Positions 7,956-17,542 of a DNA stretch of 64,000 nucleotides are shown one piece after another. The notes beneath the pieces were generated by a model, which was not told the origin of the DNA, ran no database searches, and worked only from the letters and a program-made list of their open reading frames with translations. Each line of letters opens with the position of its first letter. The stretch's first letter is position 1. The DNA comes from Prevotella nigrescens. GTDB taxonomy: Bacteria > Bacteroidota > Bacteroidia > Bacteroidales > Bacteroidaceae. The translations under genes were made by a program, and so were the position numbers. The stretch lies in assembly GCF_031191185.1 (NCBI RefSeq), contig NZ_CP133464.1, positions 503,799-567,798 on the forward strand, written 5' to 3'.

Positions 7956-9009
7956 TGAATTTATCTTCTTCGTTAAGCATAAACTTAACTTGTATTGGCA
8001 ATGCATATATGTTCTCTCTTACATCGTCGTTTAACCCTTCCAATCTCAATAATCGAGCCTTATCTTTCTCGGTTGTAATAATTATTTTCGGACTTTCCAT
8101 TACGGCAAAAGTTTCATTAATAATGGCAACGTCCTTTAGATTAAAAGAATGATGGTCGGGGAACGTTAATGTCTTTATATGTGAGGTATCTACATAAGAG
8201 CTTATATCAACTTCCAATTGCTTTGGCAAGGCTATACCAGTAAGCAGCAATATATTCTTGTTAGAAATATCAGTTAGTTGAATTTCTTTTTCTTTGGCAA
8301 CATTTTCAAATACAGGTATAAGGCTACAATATTCAAGTGTGGTAAAGAATAGTTCTTGAAATGGATACAAGTTCATTGTCTTACTCAACACTCGATAATC
8401 TATAGGATTTAACTCTTTGGGGCATTTTGTAACAATAACAATATCTGCTCGGATCTTGCCGGAGAGAGGTTCGCGTAGACGTCCAGCAGGCAACAACTTA
8501 TCATAAATAATAAGTCGATGATAATCTATCAATAAAATATTTATTCCTGGCTTTACATATCGATGTTGGAAAGCATCGTCGAGCAACACGACATCGGTAT
8601 TTTCCGTTTGTTTGTCTTGCACCAATCTGTCTATACCTTCACAGCGATTCTTATCTACTGCGATGTAAATATCAGGAAACTTCTGCTTCATCTGAAAAGG
8701 TTCATCGCCAATCATTTCAACAGGAGTATCGTTTTCTGCAAGCACATAACCTTTACTCTTCCGCTTATAACCTCGTGACAGTACTGCTACTTGTGCTACA
8801 TCTTTCAATAGTCGTACAAGATATTCAACATGCGGGGTCTTCCCTGCTCCACCAACGGTTATATTACCAACAGAAATAACTGGCACATCGAAACTACGAC
8901 TTTTCAACACACCGAGTTCAAAAAGTTCATTACGAATCATTACCCCTAATCCGTAGAGCCAGCTTAGCGGTAACAATGCTCTGTGTATTTTAATAAAATC
9001 GCCTTCCAT
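7822..9009 (-). CDS. lpxK: Tetraacyldisaccharide 4'-kinase (lipid A biosynthesis)
   Basis: LpxK phosphorylates the 4' position of the lipid A disaccharide at the inner membrane to give lipid IVA. The 395-residue protein has an N-terminal membrane-associating helix (ALLPLSWLYGLGVMIRNEL), the P-loop VISVGNITVGGAGKTPHVEY, VAVLSRGYKRKSKG, LLDDAFQHRYV and TEKDKARLL. After the usual family end (near ILSYVQ) a basic tail of about 35 residues (RNHTRNRSRTISFRDN) continues through the punA start region in a different frame. Whether this tail is conserved decides whether the overlap is real or a frameshift has removed the proper stop. It is second in the operon. Confidence 0.9.
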   Translation of the reverse strand: MEGDFIKIHRALLPLSWLYGLGVMIRNELFELGVLKSRSFDVPVISVGNITVGGAGKTPHVEYLVRLLKDVAQVAVLSRGYKRKSKGYVLAENDTPVEMIGDEPFQMKQKFPDIYIAVDKNRCEGIDRLVQDKQTENTDVVLLDDAFQHRYVKPGINILLIDYHRLIIYDKLLPAGRLREPLSGKIRADIVIVTKCPKELNPIDYRVLSKTMNLYPFQELFFTTLEYCSLIPVFENVAKEKEIQLTDISNKNILLLTGIALPKQLEVDISSYVDTSHIKTLTFPDHHSFNLKDVAIINETFAVMESPKIIITTEKDKARLLRLEGLNDDVRENIYALPIQVKFMLNEEDKFNEKILSYVQKNSRNSILAKRKNAGKSENRNHTRNRSRTISFRDN

Positions 9010-9054
9010 TCTTATTTACTGCATCTTGTAATATAGGCTACGCAACATAAGTAC

Positions 9055-10824
9055 CTAATTTATATTAATGAAGTAAGGTATTCTTGCTTGAATTGCCGAC
9101 TGCTGATTTAAAGTACGCAATATGGAGAATGGTTGGTATAGCATTCCCAGCGAAGAATGTAGTTGTTCGCTAAGATAGTTATCTTGTACATAGTCCCCAA
9201 ATATCTGATCCAACCAATTAACGGGAGCAGGATAGTTCTTCGTATAGTAATCCTTTATTTTAGCCAACTGCACTGCCTTCTGTACGGCTTTGTCCAACCC
9301 TCCAAGTTCATCGACTAATTTTATTTTCAATGCGTCTTCTCCTGTATAAACATGTCCCTGGGCAATGGTTTCTACTTGTTGCATTGTAAGTTTCCTTCCT
9401 TGAGCAACCCTGTCTTTAAATGTATTGTAGCCACGGTCTATGTACACTTGCAGCATTCTCATTTCATCTGGAGTTAAAGGGCGCATAGGAGAAAGGAAAG
9501 TTCCATTCTTGTTAGTCTTTACTTCATCGAATTTAATTCCTAATTTCTCTGAAGCCAGACCGCTAAAATCGGGGAACATACCGAAGATACCTATCGAGCC
9601 CGTAATCGTTGTAGGTTCAGCAACAATCCAGTTTGCAGGCACCGACATATAATAACCACCTGATGCGGCATAACCTCCCATACTTACAACAACAGGTTTC
9701 ACTTTCTTTAACTCCATTATTTGATGCCACATTTGTTCTGATGCAAAGGCTGAACCTCCGCCGGAATTAACTCTGATAACAACTGCTTTCACATCGTCAT
9801 CGTCCATTAATTCCTTAAGATCTTTGCAAACATCTTTACCTACTATGTTGTGCTGGCTTAAAGACGTGCCTGATACGGGAGCGTCTACGATGTCTCCATA
9901 AGCATAATACACTGCTATTTCATTGCCATTCTTATCGGCTTTTACTGTTTTCAAATCGGCAAGTGATACTTGGTTAATGTCGTCGCCTGAAGCTATTCCT
10001 AACCGTTTCTTTATCTCATTCCTTACTTGGTCTGTATAAAGAAGTTTGTCTACCAGCTTCATCTTTAGATAGTCGGTGGGATTGGCAAACGTTATAACAC
10101 TGTCAGCATATTCGTTCAGTTTGGCAATAGGAATATTTCGACTCTCGCCAACACCTTTTAAGAGATATTTCCAAATCCCATTCAAATACGCAGAAGTCTG
10201 CTGCCTGTCGGCATCGCTCATCTTGTCGCCCGTAAACATCTCCGTCGCACTTTTGTATGTACCTACCTTAGACACTTGCACTTTTACTCCAAACTTTGCC
10301 AACATATCTTTTAGATAGATGCGCTGTGTTGATAGACCGTGCCAATCCAACATACCTTGCGGATTCAAATACACATCATTTGCAACCGAAGCTAAATAAT
10401 AAGTTCCCTGTGTATAGCTGTCGCCATAAGCTACAATCCATTTATTGCTCTTTTTGAAGTCAATTAAAGCATCTCTAATTTCTTGTAATGCGGCATAAGA
10501 GTTTGGGACAAACACTCCTGCTTCAAGATAGATTCCTTTTATATTCTTGTCTGCTTTGGCTTTCTCTATGCCAGAGAGAACATCTTCTAAACTTGTTTCA
10601 TTTGCTGTTTTACCAACGAACTTGGTTATAACATTCTCTTCTGTCCGTTCATTTAATGGTCCTGATAAATTTATTACCAATACCGAATTATTCTTTATCT
10701 CAGTCGTACTTTCGCTCGACAACACCATACCGAAGATACAAACGAAACCAAGGAGCAACGTTACTAACACAAAAAGGAACAAGCCAACAAATGTGGCGAA
10801 GACATTCTTAAAAAAGTCCTTCAT
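9055..10824 (-). CDS. sppA: Signal peptide peptidase SppA, 67K type
   Basis: This 589-residue membrane-anchored serine protease degrades cleaved signal peptides. It has one N-terminal transmembrane helix (residues about 8-32, FATFVGLFLFVLVTLLLGF) followed by two tandem SppA-type domains, as in the E. coli long form. The catalytic Lys is in QVSKVGTYKSATEMF (N-terminal domain, about residue 193) and the nucleophilic Ser in MGGYAASGGYYMS (C-terminal domain, about residue 390). VIRVNSGGGSAFASE precedes it as in the family. It is the promoter-proximal gene of sppA-lpxK-punA-thiL; the gap to lpxK is 45 bases. Confidence 0.93.
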   Translation of the reverse strand: MKDFFKNVFATFVGLFLFVLVTLLLGFVCIFGMVLSSESTTEIKNNSVLVINLSGPLNERTEENVITKFVGKTANETSLEDVLSGIEKAKADKNIKGIYLEAGVFVPNSYAALQEIRDALIDFKKSNKWIVAYGDSYTQGTYYLASVANDVYLNPQGMLDWHGLSTQRIYLKDMLAKFGVKVQVSKVGTYKSATEMFTGDKMSDADRQQTSAYLNGIWKYLLKGVGESRNIPIAKLNEYADSVITFANPTDYLKMKLVDKLLYTDQVRNEIKKRLGIASGDDINQVSLADLKTVKADKNGNEIAVYYAYGDIVDAPVSGTSLSQHNIVGKDVCKDLKELMDDDDVKAVVIRVNSGGGSAFASEQMWHQIMELKKVKPVVVSMGGYAASGGYYMSVPANWIVAEPTTITGSIGIFGMFPDFSGLASEKLGIKFDEVKTNKNGTFLSPMRPLTPDEMRMLQVYIDRGYNTFKDRVAQGRKLTMQQVETIAQGHVYTGEDALKIKLVDELGGLDKAVQKAVQLAKIKDYYTKNYPAPVNWLDQIFGDYVQDNYLSEQLHSSLGMLYQPFSILRTLNQQSAIQARIPYFININ

Positions 10825-10907
10825 AAAGGCTGATGTTTTATATGTTTTTGTTTAAAGCATTGTTGGTGTCATTTCATTTATTCCACCATTCAAATATTAT
10901 CTATATG

Positions 10908-10939
10908 CAAAGATAGGCATAAATAGCCAACATTCCAAA
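10908..10939 (-). promoter_or_regulatory. Promoter of the sppA-lpxK-punA-thiL operon
   Basis: On the minus strand TTTG (10939-10936), 20 bases, then TATCTTTG (10915-10908): a full Bacteroidetes promoter about 84 bases upstream of the sppA ATG. The rest of 10825-11159 has no gene. It contains the pyr-side terminator and, at about 11040-11086, a GC-rich stretch with a small hairpin (CAGGG...CCCTG). Confidence 0.65.
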
Positions 10940-11093
10940 TTTCAGTTTAAATCTTTAGCTGTTAATAGTTGTACATTCCAAATCGAAGTGCAACAAACAG
11001 CCACGTTTTTTCATGGTCTCTAATCTATGAAAAACACCGCAGGTTTGCCTTGCGGCCAGGGCGCGTAGCCCTGAAGAGCGATACCGGCAATAC

Positions 11094-11123
11094 AAAAAAA
11101 GGAGTCCCCTTTGTGGGCTCCCC
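11094..11123 (-). terminator. Rho-independent terminator of the pyrBI operon
   Basis: On the minus strand an imperfect stem between GGAGCCCAC and GGGGACTCC is followed directly by TTTTTTT. It lies 37 bases after the last gene of the pyr operon. Confidence 0.8.
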
Positions 11124-11159
11124 AAGATTAATTATCTTTGTATTGTAATGTATAAACAA

Positions 11160-11447
11160 TTAACCTCGGAGCAAAGGTAGCAATGATACAGAAGAAAATA
11201 AACAGAAGACAAAGGGGAAAATTGAACTTTTCAACACCGAAGCAGGAGTTTTACAAATATTATGCGTAATATTGCACTTGCTGGTTGATTCGACACCCAA
11301 TGCGGCAATAAAAGGATTATGTATTTTCATGTTAATTACGCCGTCTTCATCATCTTTTTTCGATACGTACCTGTCGCAGAAGCCTGCTGCATAAGCTTTG
11401 ACATACGAAGCAACTATTCCTCTTATTGCCTTTTCTTTATATTCCAT
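11160..11447 (-). CDS. Small hypothetical protein downstream of pyrI
   Basis: A 95-residue ORF starts 28 bases after the pyrI stop and ends before the operon terminator. The N-terminal 50 residues look like a real small soluble protein (EYKEKAIRGIVASYVKAYAAG, then DGVINMKIHNPFIAALG). The rest is hydrophobic and cysteine-containing without clear structure (FPFVFCLFSSVSLLPLL). I do not recognise a family. Its position suggests co-transcription with pyrBI. The tail after about residue 52 may be read-through of an original, now lost, stop. Confidence 0.45.
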   Translation of the reverse strand: MEYKEKAIRGIVASYVKAYAAGFCDRYVSKKDDEDGVINMKIHNPFIAALGVESTSKCNITHNICKTPASVLKSSIFPFVFCLFSSVSLLPLLRG

Positions 11448-11475
11448 AAGGTTCTATTTCTATGTTTCTCTAAAT

Positions 11476-11937
11476 CTAACACAGTTCCACTTTGTCCATT
11501 TGCTGCTCTTTGTCGCAGTAATGGCACTTCAATGTGCCTGCCACCTTGTCTACTACATTGAATATTGTAGACACTGGCTCGTTGTTGGTGATGCACTTTG
11601 GGTTGTTGCATTTCACAATTCCATGCAGTTCATCGGGCGTTATAACTTGTTTTTTCTCTACCACTTCGTAATCGTGAATGATGTTCAGAATGATATTGGG
11701 AGCCACTACCGAGAGGCGAGATATTTCGTCGTCAGTGAAGAACTTGTCGCTTACCTTGATGATTCCCTTGCACCCTACCTTGGAAGAACTGAAGTTGTAG
11801 CCGATGGTAACAGGGGTTGAAAGGTTCTGAAGTTCAAGAAGATTTACCACTTGGAAAGTCTTTTCGGCAGGTATATGGTCGATTACGGTGCCGTTTTCTA
11901 TGGCGGCAACCAGACGTTCTTTCTTGTTCATTTCCAT
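11476..11937 (-). CDS. pyrI: Aspartate carbamoyltransferase regulatory chain
   Basis: This 153-residue regulatory subunit binds CTP/ATP and transmits allosteric control to PyrB. The N-terminal nucleotide domain ([15 protein letters not shown]) is followed by the C-terminal zinc domain with [12 protein letters not shown] and CHYCDKEQ, giving the four zinc cysteines that hold it to the catalytic trimer. It begins 7 bases after pyrB, the standard pyrBI order. Length matches the E. coli chain (153). Confidence 0.95.
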   Translation of the reverse strand: MEMNKKERLVAAIENGTVIDHIPAEKTFQVVNLLELQNLSTPVTIGYNFSSSKVGCKGIIKVSDKFFTDDEISRLSVVAPNIILNIIHDYEVVEKKQVITPDELHGIVKCNNPKCITNNEPVSTIFNVVDKVAGTLKCHYCDKEQQMDKVELC

Positions 11938-11944
11938 ATTCTTC

Positions 11945-12892
11945 TTATTTTATAATGGTTGTATCTGTCTTTACTTTGTCCATTCCTATGCCGAGGCAGT
12001 AGGCAAAAATGGCTTCGCGGGCGAAAAGTCCGTTTTTGGCTTGCTGTATGTAATAGGCGTGCGGGTTGGTGTCTACGTCGTATGCTATTTCGTTCACGCG
12101 GGGCAGTGGGTGCAAGATGCGCATATTGGGCTTTGCAAGGTGCAGCATATCGTTGCGCAGAATGTAGACGTTCTTCACACGTTCGTATTCCATAAGGTCG
12201 GAGAAGCGTTCCTTTTGCACACGTGTCATATATAATATGTCGGCACCGGCAATAGCTTCGGGAGTGAAATCTTCCTGCTCCGTGTATCGAATGCCGTGCT
12301 GTTTGCAGAATATCTTGTATTCTTCGGGCATGGCAAGCTCGGCTGGTGCAATGAAGTGGAACGTAGGATTGAAGTGGCGCATCGCCATCAGCAGTGAGTG
12401 AACGGTGCGTCCGTATTTAAGGTCGCCGACGAGATAGATGTTCAAATTCTCTAATGTGCCCTGCGTTTGATTGATGGTATAGAGGTCGAGTAGGCACTGT
12501 GAAGGGTGCTGGTGGGCACCGTCGCCAGCATTCACAATAGGTACGGGCGACACTTCCGAAGCATATTGCGCTGCTCCCTCTATGTAATGGCGCATCACGA
12601 TGGTATCTGCGTAGTTCGCAACCATCAGTATGGTATCCTTCAAAGTTTCTCCCTTGCTCACGCTCGATGCCTTTGCATCAGTAAAACCAATGACTTTCGC
12701 CCCCAAGCGGTTGGCTGCTGTCTCGAAACTAAGGCGTGTACGGGTGGAAGGTTCATAAAACAGAGTCGCTATAATGCGACCTTTCAATAGCTCACGGTTA
12801 GGATGCTTCTCAAATTCCTGAGCCATTCGAATAAGGTAGAGAAGCTGTTCCTTATCCAAGTCCTGAATGTTCACAAAGTTCTGTTTCTCCAT
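11945..12892 (-). CDS. pyrB: Aspartate carbamoyltransferase catalytic chain
   Basis: PyrB condenses carbamoyl phosphate with L-aspartate, the committed step of pyrimidine synthesis. The 315-residue chain carries [13 protein letters not shown] (carbamoyl-phosphate loop), [11 protein letters not shown] (the 80s loop), [31 protein letters not shown] and [16 protein letters not shown] start at [12 protein letters not shown]; an in-frame extension to 12934 is unlikely because it contains the presumed transcription start. Upstream at about 12930-12960 a TACCTTTA and a TTTG on the minus strand may be the promoter. Confidence 0.95.
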   Translation of the reverse strand: MEKQNFVNIQDLDKEQLLYLIRMAQEFEKHPNRELLKGRIIATLFYEPSTRTRLSFETAANRLGAKVIGFTDAKASSVSKGETLKDTILMVANYADTIVMRHYIEGAAQYASEVSPVPIVNAGDGAHQHPSQCLLDLYTINQTQGTLENLNIYLVGDLKYGRTVHSLLMAMRHFNPTFHFIAPAELAMPEEYKIFCKQHGIRYTEQEDFTPEAIAGADILYMTRVQKERFSDLMEYERVKNVYILRNDMLHLAKPNMRILHPLPRVNEIAYDVDTNPHAYYIQQAKNGLFAREAIFAYCLGIGMDKVKTDTTIIK

Positions 12893-13012
12893 TGTGTCAT
12901 GTTGAATTGATCGTTTTCGAGCGTAAAGGTACACAATTTATTTACTACCAAAGAAGTTTTATAAAAGAAAATATAGATTAATTGCATTCTGAAAAAAACA
13001 CTTCGGTTTTAT

Positions 13013-13043
13013 TTTGCCTTCTCATCTATTTGCCTTATCTTTG
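13013..13043 (+). promoter_or_regulatory. Promoter of the class A PBP gene
   Basis: TTTG (13013-13016), 19 bases, then TATCTTTG (13036-13043), a consensus Bacteroidetes promoter 25 bases before the ATG at 13068. Confidence 0.75.
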
Positions 13044-13067
13044 CAACCTATAACACTATAAATAGGA

Positions 13068-15371
13068 ATGCAAAGACACTTTGTACATGCTCTGTGGGCT
13101 ATTTTAATATTTGTCATAAGCTCCACTACCATATTTTTCGTGTCGGTGTGGAACGGATGGATTGGTTATATGCCTGATATGGAAGAGCTTTCAAATCCCG
13201 TAGACAAGTTCGCTTCGCAGGTTTACTCTGCCGATGGCAAGCTTATCGGCACGTGGAATCAGGACAATGCCAACCGTGTGGCAATAGACTACAATAGCCT
13301 TTCGCCCCATTTGGTGCACGCTTTGGTGGCTACCGAGGACGAAAGATTCTATGAACACTCAGGCATAGACTTCATTGCGCTGGCACGTGCCGTGCTGAAA
13401 CGTGGTGTCTTGGGGCACGACAATGCAGGTGGTGGTTCAACCATTACGCAGCAATTGGCAAAGCAGGTGTTCTCGGAAAAGGCACACAGCATGTTCGAAC
13501 GTGCATTGCAGAAACCCATTGAATGGATTATTGCCGTGAAATTGGAGCGCCACTTTACGAAGGAAGAGATTATTGCGATGTATCTAAACTACTTCGATTT
13601 CCTTCATAATGCCGTTGGAATAAAGCGGGCAGCTAACATTTATTTCAGTAAGGAACCACGGCAACTCTCAGTTACCGAGGCTGCAACCCTCGTTGGGTTG
13701 TGTCAAAATCCATCATTATATAATCCTTTGCGACACGAAGAACGCTGTCGTATCCGTCGAAACATAGTGTTAGGGCAGATGTGCAAGTCTGGTTACATCA
13801 CTCGCGAAGAATATAACGAACTTGTGCAGCGTCCGCTTGGCATAAAATTTTCAAAGGAAAAAAGCATCAAAGGTGCCGGCGATTACTTCCAGGCATTCTT
13901 GCGTCAGTATATGATGGAGAAGAAACCTGAACGCAAGAACTATCAGGAATGGCGCTTGCGCGACTTTGTGCTCGACTCTATTGCATGGGAAAAAGATCCT
14001 CTTTTTGGTTGGTGTAACAAGAATACGAAGCGGAATGGCGAAAACTACAACGTAAATACAGATGGCTTGCGCATATTTACCACCATCGACACACGTATGC
14101 AGCAGTATGCCGAACAGGCTGTACGTAAACATGTTGGTGGCTATCTGCAGAAAGAATTTAATATTGCTAATCGATATAAGAAGAATGCTCCATTCTCGAC
14201 GAATATCTCGCGTAGTACCATAAAAGCCATTCTCAACCGTTCCTGTCGGCAGAGTTTAAGATACCTAAGACTGAAAGAACAGGGAGCGACACCCGACGAA
14301 ATACGACGCAGTTTCCGTACGAAACACGAAATGACGCTCTTTACTTATCATGGCAGCGTGGACACTTTGATGACGCCAATCGATTCCATTCGATACTACA
14401 AATCGTTCTTGCGGGCAGCCTTTCTGAGTATGGAACCACACACAGGAGCCGTTAAGGCTTACGTGGGAGGGATTGATTACGACCACTTCAAATACGATAT
14501 GGTTATGGGCGGACGGCGCCAAGTGGGTTCTACCATAAAGCCTTTTCTTTATGCGCTCGCCATGCAGAATGGCATGACACCGTGTACTACTGTCCTCAAC
14601 GTGCAGCGTTCGTATGGCAACTGGACGCCCCGCAACGGCTCAAAGGCACGCTACGGGCAGCAGGTTCCGCTGCGCTGGGGACTGCAACAGTCGAACAACT
14701 GGATTTCGGCATACCTCATCAGTCTGCTCGGACCATCTCAATTTGTTAGTATTCTGCATGATTTCGGACTGAACAATCCTGATATCGACAAGAACACATC
14801 ACCCGTTCTGTGTCTCGGACCATCGGAACTTTCGGTGGGAGAAATGTGCAGTGCATACACCACTTTCGTCAATCGTGGTGTTCGTTGCGCCCCTCTCTTC
14901 GTTACAAGAATAGAGGACAGCCACGGCAACATAGTAGCTAAGTTCCAGCCATTGATGAACGAAGTCATTTCGGAAGAAAGTTCTTACAAGATGCTCGACA
15001 TGCTGCAAGCTGTCGTTCAAGGTGGAACAGGTGGGCGCCTGCGTTATCATTACAACCTCACAGGCGAGATTGGTGGTAAGACTGGAACCACAAACAAGAA
15101 CTCCGACGGTTGGTTCATGGGCTTCACACCACAGCTTGTAAACGGCTGCTGGGTGGGCGGAGAAGACCGCGACATACACTTCGATGTTACTGCAATGGGG
15201 CAAGGTGCTACGATGGCACTGCCTATATGGGCTTATTACATGCAAATGGTTTATGCTGACAAGTCGTTACACTATTCACCAAAAGCCAAATTCGACATTC
15301 CTGCCCACTTCGATCCGTGCCATTCTACGGAGTCTATCTCTGTAAACGGCATACAAGAGGTCTACTTTTAA
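13068..15371 (+). CDS. mrcA: Class A penicillin-binding protein (PBP1A-like)
   Basis: This 767-residue bifunctional peptidoglycan synthase is anchored by one N-terminal helix (residues about 6-28, HALWAILIFVISSTTIFFVS). The GT51 glycosyltransferase domain has ATEDERFYEHSGID, GGGSTITQQLAKQ and KEEIIAMYLN. The transpeptidase domain has the nucleophile motif GSTIKP (about residue 487), SNNW (SxN) and GKTGTTNKN (KTG). All catalytic residues are present. It polymerises and cross-links glycan strands on the periplasmic face of the inner membrane. A secreted protein gene follows by 30 bases and is probably co-transcribed. Confidence 0.94.
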   Translation: MQRHFVHALWAILIFVISSTTIFFVSVWNGWIGYMPDMEELSNPVDKFASQVYSADGKLIGTWNQDNANRVAIDYNSLSPHLVHALVATEDERFYEHSGIDFIALARAVLKRGVLGHDNAGGGSTITQQLAKQVFSEKAHSMFERALQKPIEWIIAVKLERHFTKEEIIAMYLNYFDFLHNAVGIKRAANIYFSKEPRQLSVTEAATLVGLCQNPSLYNPLRHEERCRIRRNIVLGQMCKSGYITREEYNELVQRPLGIKFSKEKSIKGAGDYFQAFLRQYMMEKKPERKNYQEWRLRDFVLDSIAWEKDPLFGWCNKNTKRNGENYNVNTDGLRIFTTIDTRMQQYAEQAVRKHVGGYLQKEFNIANRYKKNAPFSTNISRSTIKAILNRSCRQSLRYLRLKEQGATPDEIRRSFRTKHEMTLFTYHGSVDTLMTPIDSIRYYKSFLRAAFLSMEPHTGAVKAYVGGIDYDHFKYDMVMGGRRQVGSTIKPFLYALAMQNGMTPCTTVLNVQRSYGNWTPRNGSKARYGQQVPLRWGLQQSNNWISAYLISLLGPSQFVSILHDFGLNNPDIDKNTSPVLCLGPSELSVGEMCSAYTTFVNRGVRCAPLFVTRIEDSHGNIVAKFQPLMNEVISEESSYKMLDMLQAVVQGGTGGRLRYHYNLTGEIGGKTGTTNKNSDGWFMGFTPQLVNGCWVGGEDRDIHFDVTAMGQGATMALPIWAYYMQMVYADKSLHYSPKAKFDIPAHFDPCHSTESISVNGIQEVYF

Positions 15372-15401
15372 GATATACAACAACAAATCAAATATACAAA
15401 T

Positions 15402-16337
15402 ATGAAAGCAATCTTACTATCTGTCTTTATGATGGGCGCAGCGCTCACGGCAGATGCGCAGGCAACTGTAAAGGTAAACTTTAACAAAAACGACACCACT
15501 ATGTATAAGGAGGTGGTAAAATTAGACATGAATCTGCCTATGGGACAGGGAAACAAGAAGATAACAATTACCAAAAATGTACGTTATGTAGTGCTTGATA
15601 AAACGGCTCAAGGCTACAAGATAGAATACAATGTGGCTGATATGGTGGTTGATGGAGACAAAGACATAGCAGACCAAGTACAGGTTGCAGGCAACAAATA
15701 CCTGAAAGGGGCGAAGATGATACTGCAGACCAACACCGATGGAAAGGTTGAAAAGATACTCAATCTCGACGAAGTGGCTGCAGCAGGAAGCAAAAATGCC
15801 ATCGCAGATATCGAGGAACAATATAAGAAAAACCCTACGCTGGAACAGGTTCTGCCTAAAGCAAAGCTTATGATGGCTATCAGTCAGCAGTTTGAAGAGA
15901 AGGCGCTTATAGACAATCTTAACGAAAACACCTTCCTTTACTATTACGGTAAGGATCTGAAAACCAACAATAAGGAAGACAGAACCAAGCAAGGCATAAA
16001 GTTTACTTCTACTTACACCGTAGCAAACAATGGCGGAAACACCGTAGTAACAACTAACCTGAAGGACAACATGACTGAAAGCGACGTGAAGAAGATGATG
16101 ATAGACCAGATGAAAAAGATGGGTATGGGCGACGACATGACTTCACAGATTGACGCAAACTGGGGACAGATGAAGGCAATGGGTATGGCTAATATCAGTG
16201 CGAACGGTACTGATACCAACACTTTCCAGCCTAACGGTTGGTTGCAAACGCAGACAGGAAAAGCCACAACAAAGATGATGGGCATGGAAATGAAGTTCGA
16301 TACACAAAGCGAGATAACATATAAGAACTGGAAATAG
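15402..16337 (+). CDS. Secreted hypothetical protein (DUF6263-like)
   Basis: This 311-residue protein has a clear Sec signal peptide (MKAILLSVFMMGAALTADAQ). The mature part is Lys/Asp/Met-rich, with a long central stretch of beta and helix and a methionine-rich C-terminus (KKMGMGDDMTSQ, TKMMGMEMKFDTQSE). I recognise no catalytic motif; it resembles Bacteroidetes periplasmic or outer-membrane-associated proteins of the DUF6263 type, but that assignment is tentative. It lies 30 bases after the PBP gene, so it may be coupled to envelope growth. A strong terminator follows. Confidence 0.6.
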   Translation: MKAILLSVFMMGAALTADAQATVKVNFNKNDTTMYKEVVKLDMNLPMGQGNKKITITKNVRYVVLDKTAQGYKIEYNVADMVVDGDKDIADQVQVAGNKYLKGAKMILQTNTDGKVEKILNLDEVAAAGSKNAIADIEEQYKKNPTLEQVLPKAKLMMAISQQFEEKALIDNLNENTFLYYYGKDLKTNNKEDRTKQGIKFTSTYTVANNGGNTVVTTNLKDNMTESDVKKMMIDQMKKMGMGDDMTSQIDANWGQMKAMGMANISANGTDTNTFQPNGWLQTQTGKATTKMMGMEMKFDTQSEITYKNWK

Positions 16338-16410
16338 ACGGTTCGTAATTTCCTAATGTAAATATTCATCGTTCGATGTTATTTTAATAGTAAATTATTT
16401 ATTAGTATTG

Positions 16411-16436
16411 GGCACACTGTTAGGTGTGCCTTTTTT
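16411..16436 (+). terminator. Rho-independent terminator after the PBP operon
   Basis: GGCACAC, a 6-nt loop, GTGTGCC and then TTTTTT: a 7-bp perfect stem with a U-tract, 73 bases after the stop of the secreted protein. Confidence 0.9.
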
Positions 16437-16444
16437 CGTGCATA

Positions 16445-16715
16445 CTATTTGTTATAGCGTATTAACACATGTAGCTTAATCGTCTCGTATATGTTTTTTG
16501 TATCAAACACACATACGTCCTTGGTATATGTCTTCTCGTCTATTTCCTGCAGACATGCCGCAACGACCTTGATGTCCGTAAAGTTTTCCACACTTTTGAT
16601 AATCAGTTTATTATGGGCTGCCCCCGTTATCACGCTCCGCACGCCTCTCAAAGAGAGCAAAGTCAGACTGCGCTTCCTTGATTTTGTCCGTATGGAAGAA
16701 TGCAGAACTGTCCAT
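16445..16715 (-). pseudogene. Small gene with a frameshift at a C5 run
   Basis: On the minus strand an ATG at 16715 opens a frame (MDSSAFFHTDKIKEAQSDF... ERRAERDNGG) that stops just past a run of five G (plus-strand C at 16621-16625). The next frame continues without a break into AAHNKLIIKSVENFTDIKV ... YETIKLHVLIRYNK and a stop at 16445. Joined, they make a coherent hydrophilic protein of about 90 residues. The frame change is in a homopolymer, so this may be a one-base indel pseudogene, phase variation, programmed slippage or a sequencing error. No family recognised. Confidence 0.5.
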
Positions 16716-16864
16716 TTTATGTTTTCAAAAGCTTTTTAGTCCATAGAGTTGTATTAATCATTGTTCCTACTCTGCGGGGAAGCAGATAAAAACACAAAGT
16801 CTTTCCATTCAGAAGTAATATCCAGCAATTAAGTAATATTCATCATTCATGAATTTACAGTTGT

Positions 16865-17047
16865 TTAATTTCTACATTCCATTGTGAGTCGGAACGAGCC
16901 TAAATCTCCAAGACGAACTGTGGAACTATTTCCCAATGTTTCAGATAAATGGCAAAGCAGTTTCAAATTCCCAATGAACATCGGGCTATTCTTATAAGGT
17001 TGGACTATGATCATGTTTTCTTTCGGCGGAATAAAGTAGAGAATCAT
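16865..17047 (-). pseudogene. Possible remnant of an HU-like DNA-binding protein
   Basis: The C-terminal 20 residues of this 60-residue frame (GNSSTVRLGDLGSFRLTMEC) resemble the beta-arm region of Bacteroidetes HU-like proteins (TVRLGxxGSFRL). The rest does not align by eye and the usual DNA-binding domain start is missing, so I read it as an eroded fragment. The surrounding 16,740-17,449 interval otherwise contains no gene and ends in a repeat array. Confidence 0.35.
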
Positions 17048-17241
17048 GAAGTAGGTCTTTGGTCATGGAGCCAGTATCAACATCTTCTTTTTATACTTGC
17101 CGGAAAGACAAAACCAATAGTAAGAGAGTCTTCTGTAAGTCCAAGAAGTCAAAGCGATAGCCTTGCAGGGGAGAACTGCTGTACGTAAGTGGGTGTTTGA
17201 GTTCACCGCTTCACAGAGATTGCCTGTTCCGTAACGACATC

Positions 17242-17333
17242 TGTCGTAACTCCGTTACTACAACCGTCGTATCTTCGTTGCTGTAACTGTCGTAACTCCG
17301 TTGCGCCAATTGCCGTAACCCTGTTACGATTTT
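17242..17333. repeat. Four-unit 23-bp hairpin-repeat array
   Basis: Units begin at 17242, 17265, 17288 and 17311, each 23 bases, with the core YGTCGTAACTCCGTTRC. Within most units GTAAC and GTTAC (or variants) are inverted about a 3-base spacer. A degenerate further unit precedes (CCGTAACGACATC). The array lies about 210 bases upstream of the TonB-receptor start in a gene-free region. Confidence 0.75.
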
Positions 17334-17542
17334 AGAACTTATTCAGAAGAGGAAACAAGGGAAAATAAAAAAGATAGAAGTTTTTTTCTTGGTGGTTAAA
17401 ATTATTTTCCGTAATATTGCAGATGAGGTAGTAAAATCTACTAAGAATCTTGAATGTGTTATCTTCGGATGTAATGAATTACCAAGCATATTTACCAAGT
17501 GATTTTAACAGCAATGTTAAGCTGTTGCACAGAAAAAGGTTG

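Noticed and set aside
16949..17188. 79-codon plus-strand frame
   Set aside because: No recognisable protein features; the opposite strand holds an HU-like fragment and the area is decayed.
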